Positions 6,208 through 11,358 of a DNA stretch of 11,358 nucleotides are shown here, piece after piece (position 1 is the first letter of the stretch; every line of letters starts with the position of its first letter). The stretch is from an uncultured Megasphaera sp. (GTDB lineage Bacteria > Bacillota > Negativicutes > Veillonellales > Megasphaeraceae): NCBI GenBank assembly GCA_937895695.1, contig CALBLM010000249.1, positions 1 to 11,358 on the forward strand, in the 5' to 3' direction. Below the pieces are notes generated by a model. The model ran no database searches, was not told where the DNA came from, and saw only the letters and a list, made by a program, of their open reading frames with translations. Both the position numbers and the translations under genes were made by a program.

Positions 6208-6992
6208 GACTCGGTGAATTAGGCGAATTAAAACACGGCTATAATGAAATGACGACTCGTCACAGCGACATGCTCATGGATATTGGCTATCAGGAAATGG
6301 ATGCCAATGAAGTCGTCGAATTTGAAGATGCATTGCAGGAAACGGCATTTGTCATCGTAACCGGCAAGGTAGAAATTACGTGGGACGGCAAAACGGAAGT
6401 CATGCACCGCGATTCCATTTTTGATGAAAACCCGTACTGCCTCCACGTTCCTCATGGCAAAAAAGTTGCGATCAAAGCGTTGACAGTATCAGAAATATTG
6501 ATTCAGAAAACGGTCAATGAAAAAGACTTTGAACCGGTATTCTATCGTCCCGAAGATGTACAGTGTGATATTTTTGGCCAGGGCGTTTGGAATTCTACGG
6601 CAGAACGTACTGTCCGCACTATTTTCGACTATGACAATGCACCGTACTCCAATATGGTAAACGGCGAAGTGATTACCAGCCCAGGCCGTTGGTCCGGTTA
6701 CATTCCTCACACGCATCCGCAGCCGGAAGTATATACCTATAAATTTGACAAACCCCAGGGATTTGGCGCATGCTTTATTGGAGACAACGTATTCATGATT
6801 AAACAGAATACATGGTCTGAACTTTCCAGCGGCTATATGCATCCGCAAGTTGCTGCTCCAGGTTATGCCATGTGGTACAGCTGGATGATTCGTCATCTTC
6901 CAAACGATCCTTGGAAAAAGACGCGTACGGACGTACCGGAACATGTATGGCTGCTCGATAAAGATGCTAAAATTTGGGAACCACATAAATAA
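6204..6992 (+). CDS. iolB: 5-deoxy-glucuronate isomerase
   Basis: A 262-residue bicupin of the KduI/IolB family that converts 5-deoxy-D-glucuronate to 5-dehydro-2-deoxy-D-gluconate. The second cupin holds the family signature PGRWSGYIPHTHPQPEVY (160-177), with likely metal ligands H169, H171 and E175, and H213 in GYMHPQ. The start at 6204 overlaps the iolC stop as ATGA and has GGAGAG seven bases upstream; an in-frame ATG at 6189 sits inside iolC without a good ribosome binding site. The four-base overlap indicates translational coupling. The length matches the family. Confidence 0.93.
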   Translation: MRLGELGELKHGYNEMTTRHSDMLMDIGYQEMDANEVVEFEDALQETAFVIVTGKVEITWDGKTEVMHRDSIFDENPYCLHVPHGKKVAIKALTVSEILIQKTVNEKDFEPVFYRPEDVQCDIFGQGVWNSTAERTVRTIFDYDNAPYSNMVNGEVITSPGRWSGYIPHTHPQPEVYTYKFDKPQGFGACFIGDNVFMIKQNTWSELSSGYMHPQVAAPGYAMWYSWMIRHLPNDPWKKTRTDVPEHVWLLDKDAKIWEPHK

Positions 6993-7018
6993 GAAATACG
7001 CTTTTAAAGGAGATTAAC

Positions 7019-8965
7019 ATGGCAAAGACAATTAGACTAACGGTAGCACAGGCTCTCGTTAAGTTTCTCAATAACCAGTATATTGAATTTGATGGTAAAG
7101 AAACACCGATGTTTGAAGGTGTATTTGGTATCTTTGGTCATGGCAATGTCGTAGGCATTGGCCAGGCATTGGAAGAAGATCCGGGTCATCTCATCGTGCG
7201 TATGGGCCGTAATGAACAAGGCATGGCTCATTCGGCAATGGGATTTGCTAAACAGAAACGCCGTAAACAGATGTATGCCTGCACATCTTCTGTAGGCCCT
7301 GGCGCTGCCAACATGATTGTAGCTGCTGCGACAGCTACGGCAAACTGTATTCCTGTTCTGTTTTTACCGGGTGATACGTATGCAGACCGTCAGCCGGATC
7401 CGGTATTACAACAGATGGAACAGCCGAGCAATTTGAGCATTACGACAAACGACGCATTCAAAGCGGTATGTAAATATTGGGACCGCATTACGCGTCCGGA
7501 AATTCTCATGCAGGCTGCTATCCATGCGATGCGCGTATTGGCAGACCCTGCTGAAACTGGTGCTGTCTGCCTCGCTCTGCCGCAGGACGTAGAAGGGGAA
7601 GCTTACGATTATCCGGAATACTTCTTCAAAAAACGCGTCCATCATATTGATCGTCCCCGTCCAACAGCCCGCGCTATCCAAGAAGCTGTTGAATTGATTA
7701 AAACGAAGAAGAAACCGATTCTTATTTTTGGTGGCGGCGTAAAATATTCCGAAGCAGAAGAAGAGTTCAAGGCATTTGCTGAAAAATTCGGCATTCCTTT
7801 CGGCGAAACCCAGGCCGGCAAAGGAACGATTGACTGGAAACATCCGCTCAACCTCGGCGGTATCGGTGAAACGGGATGCTTGGGTGCTAACACGATTGGT
7901 GCAGATGCAGATTGCGTTATCGGTGTCGGTACTCGGTATACAGACTTTACGACCTCCTCCAAATGGTTATTCCAAAATCCGGATGTTGACTATGTTAATA
8001 TTAATGTTTCTAAATTCCATGCCTATAAAATGGATGGTATACAAGTCGTAGGTGATGCCAAAGCATGCCTTGAAGATTTACAGGCTGCCTTAGAACAGAC
8101 AGGCTGGAAAGCTGGCTATACGACAGAAGTTGCTGAAGCGAAAGCGAAAAACGATGCTGAAATCGATCGCATCTATCATCTCGACTACACAGGCAAAGAC
8201 TTTGTTCCGGAAGTCGATGATGATTTAGATTTTGCTAAAGTTAGTGAAGAATTTATCAAATTGACCGGTTCTTCTTTGCCGCAGACTCGCGCTCTTGGCG
8301 TTGTCAATGAAACGATTGGCGAACATGCTGTTATCGTTGGCGCATCCGGTTCTCTTCCCGGTGACTTGCAGCGTGCTTTCCGTCCGACTTGCGTAGACGG
8401 TTATCATGTAGAATACGGTTTCTCCTGCATGGGTTATGAAGTCAATGCAGCACTTGGCGTAAAATATGCAGAACCGGACAAAGAAGTATATGCTCTCGTC
8501 GGCGACGGTGCCTACATGATGCTTCATTCCGAATTACCTCAATCTATTGCAGAACATAAGAAAATTAACGTTATCGTATTTGATAACATGACAAACGGCT
8601 GCATCAATAACTTGGAAATCGGCCACGGACAGGGAAGTTTTGGTACAGAATTCCGCTTCCGCAATCCGGAAACAGGCAAATTAGACGGCGGCTTTGTACC
8701 TGTTGATTTTGCGATGAACGGCGCATCTTATGGCTGCAAAACGTACACTGTCCACAGTGCAGACGAATTGAAAGCCGCATTGGAAGATGCGAAGAAACAG
8801 ACTGTTTCTACTTTGATTGATGTTAAAGTATTACCGAAGACAATGGTTCATGGTTATGGTGACTGGTGGCGTGTAGGCGTAGCACAGGTTTCAAAGAGCC
8901 AAAAGATTCAGGACGTATACCAGAATATCATGGTACCACACTTCGAAAAAGCAAGAAAATACTAA
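7019..8965 (+). CDS. iolD: 3D-(3,5/4)-trihydroxycyclohexane-1,2-dione hydrolase (ring-opening, ThDP-dependent)
   Basis: A 648-residue thiamine-diphosphate enzyme that hydrolyses the C-C bond of the diketo inositol derivative to give 5-deoxy-D-glucuronate. It has the three-domain layout of the acetolactate synthase superfamily: a pyrimidine-binding domain (about 1-190) with the activating Glu E66 in RMGRNEQG, a central domain (about 215-355), and a PP-binding domain (about 430-600) with the cofactor motif GDG (495-497) through N526 and a hydrophobic strand VIVFDN before it. The length is normal for IolD. The start follows AAAGGAG by eight bases and lies 26 bp after iolB. Confidence 0.95.
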   Translation: MAKTIRLTVAQALVKFLNNQYIEFDGKETPMFEGVFGIFGHGNVVGIGQALEEDPGHLIVRMGRNEQGMAHSAMGFAKQKRRKQMYACTSSVGPGAANMIVAAATATANCIPVLFLPGDTYADRQPDPVLQQMEQPSNLSITTNDAFKAVCKYWDRITRPEILMQAAIHAMRVLADPAETGAVCLALPQDVEGEAYDYPEYFFKKRVHHIDRPRPTARAIQEAVELIKTKKKPILIFGGGVKYSEAEEEFKAFAEKFGIPFGETQAGKGTIDWKHPLNLGGIGETGCLGANTIGADADCVIGVGTRYTDFTTSSKWLFQNPDVDYVNINVSKFHAYKMDGIQVVGDAKACLEDLQAALEQTGWKAGYTTEVAEAKAKNDAEIDRIYHLDYTGKDFVPEVDDDLDFAKVSEEFIKLTGSSLPQTRALGVVNETIGEHAVIVGASGSLPGDLQRAFRPTCVDGYHVEYGFSCMGYEVNAALGVKYAEPDKEVYALVGDGAYMMLHSELPQSIAEHKKINVIVFDNMTNGCINNLEIGHGQGSFGTEFRFRNPETGKLDGGFVPVDFAMNGASYGCKTYTVHSADELKAALEDAKKQTVSTLIDVKVLPKTMVHGYGDWWRVGVAQVSKSQKIQDVYQNIMVPHFEKARKY

Positions 8966-9055
8966 TACAACCAATAGAGCACAAAGGGTTTCCGTTTTGT
9001 ATACATTTTTAAAAATTTACCCCTTTTGCATAGATTTTTTAGGAGGAATTTTATT
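8966..9055 (+). other. Gap between iolD and iolE with a possible weak hairpin
   Basis: This 90-bp gap is the longest within the operon. GCACAAAGGG (8978-8987) can pair imperfectly with CCCCTTTTGC (9020-9029). No T-rich terminator follows in the right place and no convincing promoter is seen, so iolE probably stays part of the operon. The hairpin could adjust relative expression or mRNA stability. Confidence 0.3.
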
Positions 9056-9943
9056 ATGGCAAACATTAAATTAGGTATCGCTCCCATTGCATGGACAAAC
9101 GACGACATGCCCGATCTCGGCAAGGAAAATACATTTGAACAATGTGTCAGCGAAATGGCATTGGCAGGATTCACGGGCTGTGAAGTTGGCGGCAAATACC
9201 CGAAAGATACAGCTGTTTTGAAAAAAGCATTGGATCTTCGCGGTATGTCTATCGCCAGCGCTTGGTTCAGCTCCTTCCTTTTAACACAGCCGTACGAACA
9301 AGTCGAAAAAGACTTCATCGCACACTGCGAATTTTTGAAAGCGATGGGTGCTAAATTCTGCAACGTTGCAGAACAGGGCAACTCCGTACAGGGAAAATTA
9401 GATGTTCCTGTATTTGCAGGCAAACCGACCAATACAGAAGAACAATGGAAGGTTTTGGCTGAAGGCCTTAACAAACTCGGTGCTGTTGCTAAAAAAATCG
9501 GTCTTACTATGACGTATCATCATCATATGGGCACAGGCGTTCAGACGACGGAAGAAATCGATCGTCTCATGGAAATGACCGATCCAAACCTCGTATTCCT
9601 TCTCTATGATACAGGCCATCTCGTATGCTCCGGTGAAGATTACTTGGCAATCCTCAAAAAATACTTGCCCCGTATCCGTCACATCCATTTGAAAGACGTT
9701 CGCATGGATATTCGTAACAAAGTGAAAGAAGAAAATATGAGCTTCCTCGACGGCGTTCGTGCTGGTATGTTTACTGTTCCTGGCGATGGCGATATTGATT
9801 TTGGACCGATTTTCGATATCGTAAATGCCAGCGATTATGATGGCTGGTTTATCGTAGAAGCAGAACAAGATCCGGCTAAAGCAAATCCGCTTGAATATGC
9901 GATCAAAGCTCGTAAATACATTAAAGAAAAAGCACACATCTAA
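9056..9943 (+). CDS. iolE: Myo-inosose-2 dehydratase
   Basis: A 295-residue TIM-barrel protein of the xylose-isomerase-like (AP endonuclease 2) family. It removes water from 2-keto-myo-inositol to form the trihydroxycyclohexane-dione substrate of IolD. The family-typical start GIAPIAWTNDDMPDLG (7-22) is present, followed by GCEVGGKYP (41-49), YHHHMGTG (154-161), the metal-site strands YDTGH (184-188), HIHLKDVR (209-216) and VEAEQDP (267-273). The start at 9056 has AGGAGG nine bases upstream; an earlier in-frame ATG at 9026 lacks a site and would add a non-family extension. It is the last gene of the operon and is followed by a terminator about 110 bp later. Confidence 0.94.
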   Translation: MANIKLGIAPIAWTNDDMPDLGKENTFEQCVSEMALAGFTGCEVGGKYPKDTAVLKKALDLRGMSIASAWFSSFLLTQPYEQVEKDFIAHCEFLKAMGAKFCNVAEQGNSVQGKLDVPVFAGKPTNTEEQWKVLAEGLNKLGAVAKKIGLTMTYHHHMGTGVQTTEEIDRLMEMTDPNLVFLLYDTGHLVCSGEDYLAILKKYLPRIRHIHLKDVRMDIRNKVKEENMSFLDGVRAGMFTVPGDGDIDFGPIFDIVNASDYDGWFIVEAEQDPAKANPLEYAIKARKYIKEKAHI

Positions 9944-10051
9944 TCACTCAAACTTCCAAACAATACGACGAGAACACATCGATAAGAAACATGTAAATAT
10001 ATACCTAAAAGCACACAGTTAATACCACTTTCTTAATATTCTTAAATACTG

Positions 10052-10078
10052 AAAACCGCTCTGCATAGGGCGGTTTTT
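10052..10078 (+). terminator. Terminator of the inositol operon
   Basis: AAAACCGC (10052-10059) pairs with GCGGTTTT (10070-10077), extended inward by a G-U and a C-G pair, around a six-base loop, with a run of five T residues. The 108 bases between iolE and this hairpin contain no gene. Confidence 0.8.
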
Positions 10079-10121
10079 AGTATATGGGTCATGAATCTGT
10101 GCAAATGGTGAAAAAATATAT

Positions 10122-11000
10122 ATGAATACGATACAAAAGACATATGTCATTTTAATTGCTACTACGTTTATTTGGGGTATTCAGCCGTTATGTATCAAAT
10201 GGCTGGTAGCTGTATGGTCGCCTGTAACGATTACGACGATGCGTTATATCCTAATTGGTGCTTTCTTACTGGGTCTTTCGTTGGTACGGGGAGAAGGTAT
10301 TCTGCCGAAACAGAAATGCATCTTACCCTTACTGCTGATGGGTGTAACCGGTATTGGCATCAATAATGTACTGCAATTTACGGGATTGCAGGTTTCAACC
10401 GTGACGAACTGTACCCTTATTGCCGCCGCATCACCGGCCATTACGGCTTTTTTTGCTTCCTTTTGGATTCGTGAACGGCTGCCGCTAAAGGCTTGGCTGG
10501 GGATTAGTTTGTCTTTTATCGGGGCTGTTATTGTGGTCAGTCATGGTTCGCTATATGTCATTACGCATTTTGCATTTAATCGGGGCGATATATTTTTCCT
10601 GCTTGCCCAAGTTGCCTGGACGACGTATTCCATCATTGGCGTGCGTGTTATGAAAGATATGCCGCCTGTATTGACGACGGGCTGGGCCGGATTGTTTGGC
10701 GCTTGTATTACGTTGGCCTATGGACTAGTAACGCAGGATTTTTATCCGGCACCTTTAGATATGCCGCTTGCGTTGTCTTTTGCGTATACGGTCATTTTTG
10801 GCGGCATTATGGCCATGCTGTTTTGGAACATTGGCGTTAAAAATGCTGGTCCTAGTCTGACGGCTATTTTTCAAAACGTCACGCCTGTTGTCGGCATGAT
10901 AGGCGGGTATGTCTTGTTTGCCGAAGTTATTGGCATACAAGAACTCGTCGGCGCAGCCTGCATTTTTATCGGCGTATATGCAACGACACATAGTAAATGA
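10122..11000 (+). CDS. EamA-family (drug/metabolite transporter superfamily) permease
   Basis: A 292-residue inner-membrane protein with about ten transmembrane helices and the two tandem EamA repeats typical of the family (about 8-140 and 156-288). The first repeat opens with FIWGIQPLCIKWL and contains the NNVLQFTGLQ-STVTNCTLIAAASPA segment; the second ends with a run resembling FQNVTPVVGMIGGYVLFAE-IGIQELVGA, a usual EamA feature. Such carriers usually export amino acids or other small metabolites; the substrate cannot be read from the sequence. The ribosome binding site is weak (GGTGA, about 11 bases upstream). It lies after the inositol-operon terminator and before its own, so it looks like a separate unit and is not obviously an inositol importer. 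Confidence 0.88.
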   Translation: MNTIQKTYVILIATTFIWGIQPLCIKWLVAVWSPVTITTMRYILIGAFLLGLSLVRGEGILPKQKCILPLLLMGVTGIGINNVLQFTGLQVSTVTNCTLIAAASPAITAFFASFWIRERLPLKAWLGISLSFIGAVIVVSHGSLYVITHFAFNRGDIFFLLAQVAWTTYSIIGVRVMKDMPPVLTTGWAGLFGACITLAYGLVTQDFYPAPLDMPLALSFAYTVIFGGIMAMLFWNIGVKNAGPSLTAIFQNVTPVVGMIGGYVLFAEVIGIQELVGAACIFIGVYATTHSK

Positions 11001-11019
11001 CTTCAATATGATACACAAG

Positions 11020-11067
11020 AAAAACGCTTCGCAACGTATATACATACGTATTTGCAAGCGTTTTTTT
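11020..11067 (+). terminator. Strong terminator after the EamA-family gene
   Basis: AAAAACGCTT (11020-11029) pairs with AAGCGTTTTT (11056-11065). The stem continues with GCAA/TTGC (11031-11034 with 11052-11055) after one bulged C, above which ACGTAT and ATACGT offer a further, partly alternative pairing. The right arm merges into a seven-base T run. The A-rich left side gives weak bidirectional potential. Confidence 0.85.
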
Positions 11068-11078
11068 GTGTTTTCGTA

Positions 11079-11084
11079 TATAAT
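11079..11084 (+). promoter_or_regulatory. Possible -10 box for the cupin/AraC-type gene
   Basis: TATAAT at 11079-11084 lies 30 bp before the start codon at 11115. No good -35 is present at 17 bp (AAGCGT); TTGCAA at 11052-11057 is too far away. The gene may depend on an activator, or the promoter call may be wrong. Confidence 0.3.
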
Positions 11085-11114
11085 AGAACAAAAATGATTG
11101 AAGGAGAGATGAAA

Positions 11115-11358
11115 ATGGCTGTTGTTTTACCGGTTGTATCTGCAACGTTTGCGCCGCATACAAAACCGATTTTAGTTACTATTTATGAAGCAGATAGGCC
11201 GATTACGCAAATGCCGCGTACCATGCATTGTCATGATAATCTATTGGAAATCATATTGATTCATGAAGGAAAAGGGATGTATAGCATTGACGGGAAAACG
11301 TATGAAACGGAACAGGGTGATATGTTGATTATTGACAGCGGTACGGTACATGATGAAT
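11115..11358 (+). CDS. N-terminal part of a cupin-domain protein, probable AraC-family regulator
   Basis: An open frame of 81 codons runs off the right edge. The ATG at 11115 follows AAGGAG by eight bases; the ATG at 11109 in the same frame is too close to the site. Residues from about 35 show an AraC-type ligand-binding cupin: MHCHDNLLEIILIHEGKG, then MYSIDGKTYETEQGDMLIID and SGTVHDE at the edge. These are the strand pattern and the H-D/E-GDM-H spacing seen at the start of many AraC regulators. The DNA-binding domain, if present, lies outside the window, so a stand-alone cupin is also possible. Its target is unknown; the EamA-family gene next door is a candidate. Confidence 0.7.
   Translation, partial: MAVVLPVVSATFAPHTKPILVTIYEADRPITQMPRTMHCHDNLLEIILIHEGKGMYSIDGKTYETEQGDMLIIDSGTVHDE

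Overview
The window most likely comes from a member of the Negativicutes, the diderm Firmicutes (Veillonella, Megasphaera, Dialister and Selenomonas relatives). The main reason is an intact gene at 604-1899 for an outer-membrane porin that has a signal peptide, one SLH domain and a barrel ending in Phe, which is the OmpM architecture of that class. The Firmicute-like ribosome binding sites (AAGGAG type), the moderate GC content and the genes that follow fit this. The genus cannot be fixed from the sequence alone.

Layout. At the left edge a minus-strand reading frame starts at 63 and runs out of the window; its function is unknown and its leader carries a terminator-like hairpin. Positions 66-603 hold no other convincing gene. 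They contain a consensus promoter (TTGACA, 17 bp, TATAAT) embedded in a 9-bp inverted repeat, and a long (~190 nt) apparently structured leader for the ompM-like gene. Two terminators at 1944-2025 separate ompM from a DeoR-family regulator on the minus strand (2040-2819). A 325-bp divergent control region follows, with a promoter for the regulator, a weaker candidate promoter for the operon, and a tandem 11-bp repeat resembling IolR half-sites.

The core of the window, 3145-9943, is a six-gene myo-inositol catabolic operon on the plus strand: an iron-type alcohol dehydrogenase, then iolJ, iolC, iolB, iolD and iolE. In pathway order, IolE dehydrates inosose, IolD opens the ring, IolB isomerises 5-deoxyglucuronate, IolC phosphorylates the product and IolJ cleaves it to dihydroxyacetone phosphate plus malonate semialdehyde. 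The window lacks inositol dehydrogenase (iolG), malonate semialdehyde dehydrogenase (iolA) and an inositol transporter. The Fe-dehydrogenase at the head of the operon therefore becomes interesting. The favoured, untested idea is that it reduces malonate semialdehyde to 3-hydroxypropionate, which would reoxidise NADH and could lead to propionate.

After the operon terminator at 10052-10078 comes an EamA/DMT-family transporter (10122-11000) with its own strong terminator (11020-11067). The window ends with the first 81 codons of a cupin-domain protein (from 11115) that is probably an AraC-type regulator. I found no tRNA, rRNA, CRISPR array, insertion sequence or phage gene. The region is mostly a conventional catabolic locus; the most unusual points are the Fe-dehydrogenase in place of iolA and the regulatory architecture in front of ompM.
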